From the NCBI GenBank assembly GCA_934149115.1, contig CAKPDW010000037.1, positions 1 through 13,863 of the forward strand: a stretch of 13,863 bases of DNA, given 5' to 3'. The translations under genes and the position numbers were made by a program. The notes beneath the pieces were generated by a model, which worked only from the letters and a program-made list of their open reading frames with translations, did not search any database and was not told where the DNA came from. Origin of the DNA: an uncultured Clostridia bacterium (GTDB lineage Bacteria; Bacillota; Clostridia; TANB77; CAG-508). Numbering within the stretch: position 1 is the first letter of the stretch; every line of letters starts with the position of its first letter. This document shows positions 1 to 4,371 of the stretch, in pieces.

Positions 1-82
1 AAGTATAAATTGCATCATCCAAAGTAGTATCTTCTGGTAAAGCGTTGACTGTTGCAAGTATTTCTTGTTTTTCATTAGTCAT
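1..82 (-). CDS. Partial small antitoxin-like protein, N-terminal 27 residues
   Basis: Only the first 27 codons are in the window; the gene runs leftward off the edge. ATG is at 82-80, preceded on the minus strand by a GGAAAGGATG-type ribosome binding site. The visible peptide begins MTNEKQEILATVNALP and continues to DDAIYTLY-like residues. From memory of the family, short Firmicutes proteins with this opening (a polar helix, then LP-x5-DD-x2-Y) are usually the antitoxin partners of RelE/ParE-type toxins, with a toxin gene just downstream. That downstream region is outside the window, so the assignment is an inference. An extended -10 element (TGCTATACT, 123-115) lies upstream. Confidence 0.6.
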   Translation of the reverse strand, partial: MTNEKQEILATVNALPEDTTLDDAIYT

Positions 83-114
83 AATCTCACATCCTTTCCT
101 AAAAAATCAATATT

Positions 115-123
115 AGTATAGCA
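115..123 (-). promoter_or_regulatory. Extended -10 promoter element for the leftward antitoxin-like gene
   Basis: On the minus strand TGC precedes TATACT, an extended -10 motif. No good -35 sits 16-18 bp upstream. It lies 33 bp before the start codon at 82. Confidence 0.35.
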
Positions 124-245
124 TAAATAAATGTAAAATACTATTTCTTTTTTAATATTATGTATAGAAAAACATATAATAAAATATAATTAATGAATAA
201 AAAAGATGAAAGAAGTTGGAAAATATAATAGAAAATTTATAAGTG

Positions 246-254
246 TGGTATAAT
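246..254 (+). promoter_or_regulatory. Extended -10 promoter for the 60-residue cysteine-rich protein
   Basis: TGG followed by TATAAT forms an extended -10 about 35 bp upstream of the start codon at 290. No convincing -35 is visible at 16-18 bp. The stretch 83-289 holds nothing else that I can identify. Confidence 0.45.
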
Positions 255-289
255 ATAAAAAACAAAGTATTTGGAGGTATTAGAAATCA

Positions 290-472
290 ATGAATAATGA
301 TATACATAACTGTCCATTAAGAAAGAAAAATATTGAAGATGGAGATTGTTTTGAAACAGTGATGGCAATTTTGGGAATGCATTCAACAGAATTCAAAAAG
401 AGAATATACGAGCTATATCCAAAATGTGAAGAAATTTGTGAAAAATGTAAGTATAATAAGGAAAATTATTGA
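290..472 (+). CDS. 60-residue cysteine-rich hypothetical protein
   Basis: A short free-standing gene with a good ribosome binding site (TTGGAGGT at 271-278, 11 nt before ATG). The product has five cysteines: C8 and C20 in the N-terminal part and C46, C50 and C53 near the C-terminus, arranged as C-x3-C-x2-C. The opening CPLRKK and the IEDGDCFETVMAILG segment resemble small clostridial proteins that I remember only as hypothetical. Cysteine spacing suggests a metal-binding site; this is inference. There is no signal peptide or membrane segment. It is not in an operon: its own -10 lies upstream and an unrelated RNA promoter starts 19 bp after its stop. No clear terminator follows it. Confidence 0.65.
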   Translation: MNNDIHNCPLRKKNIEDGDCFETVMAILGMHSTEFKKRIYELYPKCEEICEKCKYNKENY

Positions 473-490
473 ATAGAATAAAAGTAGTAT

Positions 491-519
491 TTGACATCTA
501 AAATAATATATGTTACAAT
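491..519 (+). promoter_or_regulatory. Strong SigA-type promoter of the antisense RNA
   Basis: TTGACA at 491-496, a 17-bp spacer, then TACAAT at 514-519 preceded by TG (511-512), giving an extended -10. This is close to the ideal housekeeping promoter. No open reading frame follows; a terminator hairpin lies about 40 bp downstream, so the product is a very short RNA starting near 526. Confidence 0.85.
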
Positions 520-531
520 GCTATTAGCTTA

Positions 532-553
532 TAAGTGATTTAACCAGTCATAA
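532..553 (+). repeat. Direct repeat, copy in the antisense RNA
   Basis: This copy contains the 13-bp core TAACCAGTCATAA (541-553) preceded by TAAGT (532-536). The partner copy at 721-740 has the same TAAGT and core with a spacer 2 bp shorter. Because the genes converge, a direct repeat on the DNA gives complementary RNAs. Confidence 0.85.
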
Positions 554-560
554 TAAGTTC

Positions 561-593
561 AGTATGTGAGTAACGACACATACTTTTTTTTTT
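561..593 (+). terminator. Intrinsic terminator of the antisense RNA
   Basis: Perfect 8-bp stem AGTATGTG (561-568) with CACATACT (577-584), an 8-nt loop AGTAACGA, and a run of ten T (584-593). Confidence 0.9.
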
Positions 594-596
594 GAC

Positions 597-632
597 AAAA
601 AAATATCAGGGGCTATGTAACGAACACCCCTG
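597..632 (-). terminator. Intrinsic terminator of the micropeptide mRNA
   Basis: On the minus strand CAGGGG (632-627) pairs with CCCCTG (612-607) across a 14-nt loop, followed by ATA and seven T. It lies 11 bp after the micropeptide stop codon. The loop contains TCGTTAC, complementary to the loop of the antisense RNA terminator. Confidence 0.85.
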
Positions 633-642
633 TCAATAAAGA

Positions 643-738
643 TTACTCTTTACTGTTTTTGTCTTTTAATAGCCTTATTTCTGCTTGTAATCTTACGATT
701 TCTTGCAAAAGTAAGTATATTAAGTTATAACCAGTCAT
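643..738 (-). CDS. 31-residue micropeptide, putative type I toxin
   Basis: ATG at 738-736, stop TAA at 645-643, with a near-perfect ribosome binding site AAGGAGG (750-744) 5 nt upstream. The peptide starts MTGYNLIYLLLQEIVRL, continues with a leucine-rich stretch (QAEIRLLK) and ends in a charged tail (KDKNSKE). Residues 4-17 are hydrophobic; the whole could be one amphipathic helix or a short membrane-bound helix with a polar C-terminus, the general layout of Fst-like peptides, although the hydrophobic part is shorter than in Fst. It has its own promoter (812-784), a 5' leader hairpin and a terminator, and the convergent small RNA covers its start codon. I do not recognise the family; toxicity is inferred from the RNA design. 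Confidence 0.72.
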   Translation of the reverse strand: MTGYNLIYLLLQEIVRLQAEIRLLKDKNSKE

Positions 739-740
739 AA
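721..740 (-). repeat. Direct repeat, copy over the micropeptide start codon
   Basis: TAACCAGTCATAA at 728-740 matches 541-553 exactly; TAAGT at 721-725 matches 532-536. Read on the minus strand, the core spans the start codon (738-736) and the first codons, so the antisense RNA could block initiation. Confidence 0.85.
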
Positions 741-753
741 AGTCCTCCTTTCC

Positions 754-769
754 CCAGTACATGTACTGG
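754..769. promoter_or_regulatory. 16-bp perfect palindrome in the micropeptide 5' leader
   Basis: CCAGTACATGTACTGG is a perfect palindrome starting about 8 nt after the predicted transcription start and ending just before the ribosome binding site. In RNA it could fold into a 5' hairpin. In DNA it could be an operator for a dimeric repressor. Its CCAGT arm is also complementary to ACTGG just after the start codon, so an alternative fold that hides the start codon is possible. Confidence 0.6.
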
Positions 770-783
770 AAAAGTATGGAAAT

Positions 784-812
784 ATTATATAGCATTTTGC
801 ATTGATTGTCTA
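784..812 (-). promoter_or_regulatory. SigA-type promoter of the micropeptide mRNA
   Basis: On the minus strand TAGACA (812-807), a 17-bp spacer and TATAAT (789-784). The predicted start is near 777, giving a transcript of about 180 nt to the terminator at 632-597. An inverted repeat TCTAAAT/ATTTAGA (828-834 and 842-848) lies upstream and might be an operator. Confidence 0.8.
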
Positions 813-918
813 GTCATTTGATTTTTGTCTAAATCTTTTATATTTAGATTTCTTTGTCAAAATGATAAATTATTATAATATAAAATATGAAAAAAGTTAT
901 AACGATTATAAAATATTT

Positions 919-944
919 ACGGAGAGCCCATTTGAGCTCTCCGT
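919..944 (-). terminator. Terminator hairpin after the lethal-factor-like gene
   Basis: Perfect 9-bp stem ACGGAGAGC (919-927) with GCTCTCCGT (936-944) and an 8-nt loop, 17 bp beyond the stop codon of the leftward gene. The downstream tract on the minus strand is AT-rich but only weakly T-rich, so efficiency is uncertain. Confidence 0.65.
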
Positions 945-960
945 TATGCTTATTTAATAT

Positions 961-1947
961 TTATCCAACGATTTTTTTTATAAATTTATGTGTACGTGGA
1001 GCAATTGATTTCAGTTTTAATGAATGATCCATATAATTGGCAAAGCTTTCTGCAAAATATTCCTTGTTATCAGAAATAGAATACACAAACGATTCCAGAG
1101 AGATTTGTTCTTTCAGAAGATAATTTTGTTCTTTCTTAAATATTCTTGAAAAACGCCAACTATCACTTGGAAAATTCCGTTGAGAATCAATAAAATGTCC
1201 AAGTTCATGCCAGAGAGCACTTTTAAGATCGTTAGCAGCAGTTTGAATATATATTTTTCGTCCTGATATCTCACAACAACCTTCGCAATAAGGCATACCA
1301 TTAATGTATTCACTAGAAATGAAAATTTTCCAACCACTGTCTAAAAATTCTTTTTGAATTTTCGTAGGTATCTGTGAAAAAATTTCAATAACATTAGAAA
1401 TATTTTCATCTACTACATCAGAGTCAGCAATAATGTAATCAGGTATATGTTTTATTTTTCTTTCAAAAATGTCACCTGTTACCCATTGCTTAACATACTG
1501 GTAAATAGGGGCGATACAAGAGAGTGTGTTGTTACATCTAGTTTCGATAACAAAAGAAAAAAGTTCAATAAAAAGTGAGCACGTACTTTCTGGAGAAGAA
1601 TTTAAGATAATTTGAATTTGATCATAGCTATTTTCCAAAAGTGACTGGAAAATAACAGAGTTGCTAAAGTTCATATGCTGAACCAAAATGTATCCAGCAA
1701 CGCATTTGTATATTCCGTTGAGTAACGCATTTGGCATTGAAATATTCAAATAGATAGTTAATTCCTTACAAGCAACGTTTAATAGAATTGAATCTCCATT
1801 ATCTTCATCATACAGTTCGTCAACGATAGCTATTTTCCAATTATACCGTGACATTCTGTTAATCCAATGTTGTGGTACATTATCAAACTGCTTTCTAATA
1901 GCTTCTAGACTTTTTGAATCATTAGTAAAGGGATGATATAATTTCAT
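961..1947 (-). CDS. Anthrax lethal factor-like (ATLF) zinc metalloprotease with tandem domains
   Basis: A 328-residue protein. The C-terminal half (about 185-328) has the gluzincin site WHELGHFID (HELGH 247-251) and EYFAESFANYM (296-306), matching the HExxH and EFFAE motifs of lethal factor domain IV and Pro-Pro endopeptidases. H247 and H251 would bind zinc, E248 would be the general base, and E296 the third ligand. It ends with SIAPRTHKFIKKIV, like the end of lethal factor. The N-terminal half repeats the same fold pattern: VPQHWINRM...WKIAIVDE (24-44) against IPTKIQKEF...WKIFISSE (193-213), and CIAPIYQYVKQWV (144-156) against SIAPRTHKFIKKIV, but KCVAGYI replaces the HExxH site. It is therefore a degenerate copy followed by an active copy. 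No signal peptide or membrane segment is present. The start has AAGGAGGTC upstream, and a promoter lies at 2026-1998. The substrate is unknown. Confidence 0.82.
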   Translation of the reverse strand: MKLYHPFTNDSKSLEAIRKQFDNVPQHWINRMSRYNWKIAIVDELYDEDNGDSILLNVACKELTIYLNISMPNALLNGIYKCVAGYILVQHMNFSNSVIFQSLLENSYDQIQIILNSSPESTCSLFIELFSFVIETRCNNTLSCIAPIYQYVKQWVTGDIFERKIKHIPDYIIADSDVVDENISNVIEIFSQIPTKIQKEFLDSGWKIFISSEYINGMPYCEGCCEISGRKIYIQTAANDLKSALWHELGHFIDSQRNFPSDSWRFSRIFKKEQNYLLKEQISLESFVYSISDNKEYFAESFANYMDHSLKLKSIAPRTHKFIKKIVG

Positions 1948-1997
1948 GTAGTTGACCTCCTTTATAAAATAAGCATAATTAATGTGTTCTTCTTATT

Positions 1998-2026
1998 ATG
2001 ATATCACGATAAGAAAAATATGTCAA
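1998..2026 (-). promoter_or_regulatory. SigA-type promoter of the lethal-factor-like gene
   Basis: On the minus strand TTGACA (2026-2021), a 17-bp spacer, TATCAT (2003-1998) preceded by TGA, an extended -10. It lies about 50 bp before the start codon. Confidence 0.78.
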
Positions 2027-2037
2027 AAAATCTTAAA

Positions 2038-2059
2038 TACTGTATTGCTAGAAACAGTA
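2038..2059. promoter_or_regulatory. Dyad operator candidate between divergent promoters
   Basis: TACTGT (2038-2043) and ACAGTA (2054-2059) form a perfect 6-bp inverted repeat with a 10-bp centre. It sits in the gap between the two divergent -35 elements (2021-2026 and 2064-2069), where one dimeric regulator could control both genes. Confidence 0.45.
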
Positions 2060-2063
2060 GGCT

Positions 2064-2092
2064 TTGACAAATTTTATAAATTGTGATAATAT
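2064..2092 (+). promoter_or_regulatory. SigA-type promoter of the Spo0A-like gene
   Basis: TTGACA (2064-2069), a 17-bp spacer, TAATAT (2087-2092) preceded by TGA. It lies 44 bp before the start codon at 2137. Confidence 0.8.
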
Positions 2093-2136
2093 TTTTATGT
2101 AAACTGTCAATTTTTTTTTAGAAAAGGAGAATTAAT

Positions 2137-2649
2137 ATGACAAATGAAGAAAAAAAGCGGATTATCAAAATTGCAGAGGAAATGAAGAATTCATTGACAG
2201 AACTGCAGAGAATCTTGACAGAAGATGTAAAATCTAGTGCTTTGGCAGAAACAACAGAAGTAGAAAAAATTGTTGTTGCTGAAGAAAAAGCAGAAAACCA
2301 AAAAGTAACTCCAAAAAAGGTAAAAGAATTACTGAAAGAATTTGGAATCTTTGCAAACTTCAAAGGGTATGAATATATTGTATATTCAATTGTTTATTTA
2401 GCAGAAAATCAACACAGTACTAAATATTTAGGAATAACGAAATCATTATATCCTGCTATTGCAATTAAATTCAATATAACGACAACAGCTGTGGAGCGTT
2501 CAATAAGATATGTAGTACAATATATTTGCAATGTCAAAAATCAGCAAATGATTGATGAAGTGTTTGGTCCTGTTATGAAGTTGCGAAAAAGAAGATTAAA
2601 GAATGCTGAGTTTCTGTTTGGCTGTTTGCAGTATCTGGAAGATAAGTAA
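2137..2649 (+). CDS. Orphan Spo0A C-terminal DNA-binding domain protein
   Basis: A 170-residue protein. Residues about 60-170 match the Spo0A effector domain: FGIFANFKGYEYI (69-81), ITKSLYPAIAIKFN (100-113), the recognition helix TTTAVERSIRYVVQ (115-128) and a C-terminal N-x-EF-x6-L pattern (156-166). Residues E120, R121 and R124 correspond to the VERAIR contacts of Spo0A; the following histidine is tyrosine here. The receiver domain is absent. It is replaced by a charged helix (1-30, possibly coiled coil) and a Glu/Lys-rich linker, so regulation by aspartyl phosphorylation is not expected. It has its own promoter and a GAAAAGGAG ribosome binding site. It is followed by a terminator, then by the spoIIA control region with Spo0A boxes. 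Binding to the same boxes is a hypothesis. Codon use differs from the sporulation genes. Confidence 0.85.
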   Translation: MTNEEKKRIIKIAEEMKNSLTELQRILTEDVKSSALAETTEVEKIVVAEEKAENQKVTPKKVKELLKEFGIFANFKGYEYIVYSIVYLAENQHSTKYLGITKSLYPAIAIKFNITTTAVERSIRYVVQYICNVKNQQMIDEVFGPVMKLRKRRLKNAEFLFGCLQYLEDK

Positions 2650-2667
2650 AAATTGTTAAACTCTCCG

Positions 2668-2700
2668 AAAGGGCCATCCATAATAGGATGGCTCTTTTCA
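2668..2700 (+). terminator. Intrinsic terminator after the Spo0A-like gene
   Basis: AAAGGGCCATCC (2668-2679) pairs with GGATGGCTCTTT (2686-2697, one G-U pair) across a 6-nt loop ATAATA, followed by a short T-rich end. A similar but decayed element lies at 6928-6947. Confidence 0.85.
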
Positions 2701-2776
2701 TAACCTAAGTAACTCAATATAAGTTTACACTAGCAAAGAAGCCAAATTAAAATAAATCATTTTATGCAATTTGAAG

Positions 2777-2793
2777 TGTCGAAAAATGTCGAT
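2777..2793 (+). promoter_or_regulatory. Tandem Spo0A boxes upstream of spoIIAA
   Basis: TGTCGAA (2777-2783) and TGTCGAT (2787-2793) are direct repeats spaced exactly 10 bp apart, the arrangement bound by a Spo0A dimer. The first matches the 0A-box core exactly; the second differs in the last base. They lie about 20-35 bp upstream of the SigH-type -35. Confidence 0.8.
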
Positions 2794-2805
2794 AATCTCC
2801 CATAT

Positions 2806-2812
2806 TTCGTCA
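2806..2812 (-). promoter_or_regulatory. Third Spo0A box, opposite strand, touching the -35
   Basis: On the minus strand TGACGAA (2812-2806) within TTTGACGAAA fits the 0A-box core TGNCGAA. It abuts the SigH-type -35 element, the position expected for Spo0A~P activation. Confidence 0.6.
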
Positions 2813-2841
2813 AAGGGAAAATAAAGGAAAAAACAGAATAT
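2812..2841 (+). promoter_or_regulatory. SigH-type promoter of the spoIIA operon
   Basis: AAAGGGAAA (2812-2820), 12 bp, then ACAGAATAT (2833-2841) fit the SigH pattern RNAGGAAWW-N11/12-RNNGAATWW with one mismatch. Known spoIIA operons are transcribed by SigH with Spo0A~P. The -10 is 31 bp before the spoIIAA start. Confidence 0.72.
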
Positions 2842-2871
2842 AACTAATATAAGTTAATAGCGGAGGAGTAT

Positions 2872-3207
2872 ATGAAAGTAGAATTTGATGAAAAGGACAA
2901 GCTCCTAAATCTGGAGATTGAGGAAGAAATTGATCATCACATGGCTGAAATATTAAGGAGGAATGCAGATTATGAAATTCAGAGACGTAGTCCTAAAACA
3001 GTTGTTTTTGATTTTAATAACGTTTATTTTATGGATAGTGCCGGAATCGGAATGGTTATAGGACGCTACAAAACGGCGTCAATGGTTGGAGCAAAGTTGG
3101 AAATGAAAAATGTAAAACCAAACATAAGAAAAATATTTGAAATGACAGGAGTATTAAAAATAATACCAATAATAGAGGAGGAAGAAGAAAATGAAAAATC
3201 AGTATGA
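2872..3207 (+). CDS. spoIIAA: Anti-sigma F factor antagonist SpoIIAA
   Basis: A 111-residue STAS-domain protein, close to the usual ~117. It binds the anti-sigma factor SpoIIAB and releases SigF in the forespore. It is inactivated when SpoIIAB phosphorylates its serine and is reactivated by the SpoIIE phosphatase. The signature VYFMDSAGIGMVIGRYK (51-67) places the phosphorylatable serine at S56 after D55, equivalent to S58 of Bacillus subtilis. The end of the domain (KIFEMTGVLKII) is typical. The start has GGAGGAG 4 nt upstream of ATG. It is the first gene of the operon under the Spo0A/SigH control region, and its 3' end overlaps spoIIAB by 17 bp, suggesting coupled translation. SpoIIE is not in the window. 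Confidence 0.95.
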   Translation: MKVEFDEKDKLLNLEIEEEIDHHMAEILRRNADYEIQRRSPKTVVFDFNNVYFMDSAGIGMVIGRYKTASMVGAKLEMKNVKPNIRKIFEMTGVLKIIPIIEEEEENEKSV

Positions 3208-3643
3208 TAATGAAATGAATTTAGAATTTTTAAATAAATCTTGCAATGAGTCTTTTGCAAGAATTACTGTTGCAGCATTTGCATCTCAACTTGATCCAAC
3301 AATTGAAGAAATATCAGATATAAAAACGTCTGTATCAGAAATTGTAACAAACGCAATAATACATGCGTATGATTCAGCTGATGAAATAATAAAAATACAT
3401 AGTTACATAGAAGATTGTTGCATAACGATTGAAGTATCAGATACAGGTAAAGGAATTGAAGATATAGAAATGGCAAGAAAGCCACTATATACATCAAAAG
3501 CAGAATTAGAAAGATCAGGAATGGGATTTACAATAGTCGAAAGCTTTATGGATGATTTAAAAATTGAATCCATAGTAGGCTTAGGAACAAAAATAACTAT
3601 GAAAAAAATTATAAGACAAGAGCAAAATTTATTAGATAGTTAG
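3191..3643 (+). CDS. spoIIAB: Anti-sigma F factor and serine kinase SpoIIAB
   Basis: A 150-residue GHKL-fold kinase of normal family length. It binds and blocks SigF and phosphorylates SpoIIAA with ATP. The N box is SVSEIVTNAIIHAYD (47-61, with E50 and N54). The G1 motif is EVSDTGKGIED (81-91, D84). The ATP lid carries RSGMGFTIVESFMDD (108-122), in which R108 corresponds to the arginine that contacts SigF and SpoIIAA. GLGTKITMKK (130-139) closes the fold. The ribosome binding site GAGGAGG (3175-3181) lies inside the end of spoIIAA. SigF begins 11 bp downstream. Confidence 0.95.
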   Translation: MKNQYDNEMNLEFLNKSCNESFARITVAAFASQLDPTIEEISDIKTSVSEIVTNAIIHAYDSADEIIKIHSYIEDCCITIEVSDTGKGIEDIEMARKPLYTSKAELERSGMGFTIVESFMDDLKIESIVGLGTKITMKKIIRQEQNLLDS

Positions 3644-3654
3644 GAGAATTAATT

Positions 3655-4371
3655 TTGTATGAAACTACAATAGAAGAAATCCTAGAAGCACAAGCAGGAA
3701 ATCAAGAAATGCTAAATAATATTGTAGAAAAAAATTCAAGATTAATATGGAGTATAGTAAAAAGATTTAAAAATAGTAGATATGAAACAGAAGATTTATT
3801 TCAAATAGGTGCGGTGGGATTAATAAAATCAATAAAAAGATTTAATCCAGAATATAATGTAAAATTATCTACATTTGCAGTACCATACATAATAGGCGAA
3901 ATTAAAAGACATTTTAGAGATGATGGTATGGTAAAAGTGAGTAGAAGTTTAAAAGATTTGAACATAAAAATCGAAATGTTAAAAAAGCAATATGAAAAAC
4001 AAGGAAAAGAATTAACAATAGAAAAAATAAGAGAAGAATTAAAAGAAAGCAAAGAAAATATAATATTAGCATTAGAAACAGAAAGAGAAATAAAATCAAT
4101 TGATGAAGAATTTGATGATGGAAAAGAAACAACTTTATTTAATAAAATTAAAGTTGAAAGTCATGAAAATGAAACAATAAGAAATTTGATATTAAAAGAA
4201 GAATTAAATAAATTAGAGGAAAAAGAAAAAAACATAATAATATTAAGATATTTTTACAATAAAACGCAAAGCCAAATAGCAGAAAAGTATGGTATTAGCC
4301 AAGTACAGGTTTCAAGGATTGAAAAGAGAATTTTATTAAAAATGAGAGGAAACATAAAGGAGAAACTGTGA
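3655..4371 (+). CDS. sigF: Forespore sigma factor SigF, TTG start
   Basis: A 238-residue sigma-70 family factor that directs early forespore transcription. Region 2 spans about 24-90 and includes SRLIWSIVKRF, YETEDLFQIGAVGLIKSIKRF (DLFQIG 47-52) and STFAVPYIIGEIKRHFRDDG (72-91). Region 3 runs from VKVSRSLKDL (94-103) to about 140. Region 4 (180-232) holds LRYFYNKTQSQIAEKYG and the helix SQVQVSRIEKRIL (215-227). Translation starts with TTG at 3655, chosen because AGGAG (3642-3646) lies 8 nt upstream and no in-frame ATG gives region 1/2 intact. The stop codon overlaps the GTG start of spoIID. SigF protein activity is set by SpoIIAB and SpoIIAA from the same operon. SigG is a paralogue, but the operon position settles the identity. 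Confidence 0.95.
   Translation: MYETTIEEILEAQAGNQEMLNNIVEKNSRLIWSIVKRFKNSRYETEDLFQIGAVGLIKSIKRFNPEYNVKLSTFAVPYIIGEIKRHFRDDGMVKVSRSLKDLNIKIEMLKKQYEKQGKELTIEKIREELKESKENIILALETEREIKSIDEEFDDGKETTLFNKIKVESHENETIRNLILKEELNKLEEKEKNIIILRYFYNKTQSQIAEKYGISQVQVSRIEKRILLKMRGNIKEKL

Larger units (their letters stand above)
526..593 (+). ncRNA. Small antisense RNA, about 65 nt, of a putative type I toxin-antitoxin pair
   Basis: The RNA is defined by the promoter at 491-519 and the terminator at 561-593 and has no ribosome binding site or reading frame. Its 5' half holds TAACCAGTCATAA (541-553), the same sequence that lies antisense over the start codon of the leftward micropeptide gene (728-740), so the RNA can pair with 13 contiguous bases of that mRNA including AUG. 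Its terminator loop (GTAACGA, 570-576) is complementary to the terminator loop of that mRNA. The two genes converge without overlapping, so pairing depends on repeats. This is the logic of the Fst/RNAII (par) locus of plasmid pAD1. The function as antitoxin RNA is inferred. Confidence 0.78.

Noticed and set aside
2019..2071. TGTCAAA sequences at both divergent -35 elements, resembling Spo0A boxes
   Set aside because: Any TTTGACA -35 element reads TGTCAAA on the other strand, so the match is built into the promoter; the same occurs at 491. The boxes at 2777-2793 have the diagnostic CGA core and tandem 10-bp spacing, so only those were called.
936..2667. CTCTCCG at 938-943 and 2661-2667 as possible attachment-site repeats bounding the protease block
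   Set aside because: Only 7 bp are shared and one copy is part of a terminator stem; too short to claim an att site without comparison to an empty site.
4200..4370. Possible SigE promoter for spoIID inside the end of sigF
   Set aside because: CATA-like motifs exist (near 4232) but none fits CATACAMT with a proper -35 at the right distance.
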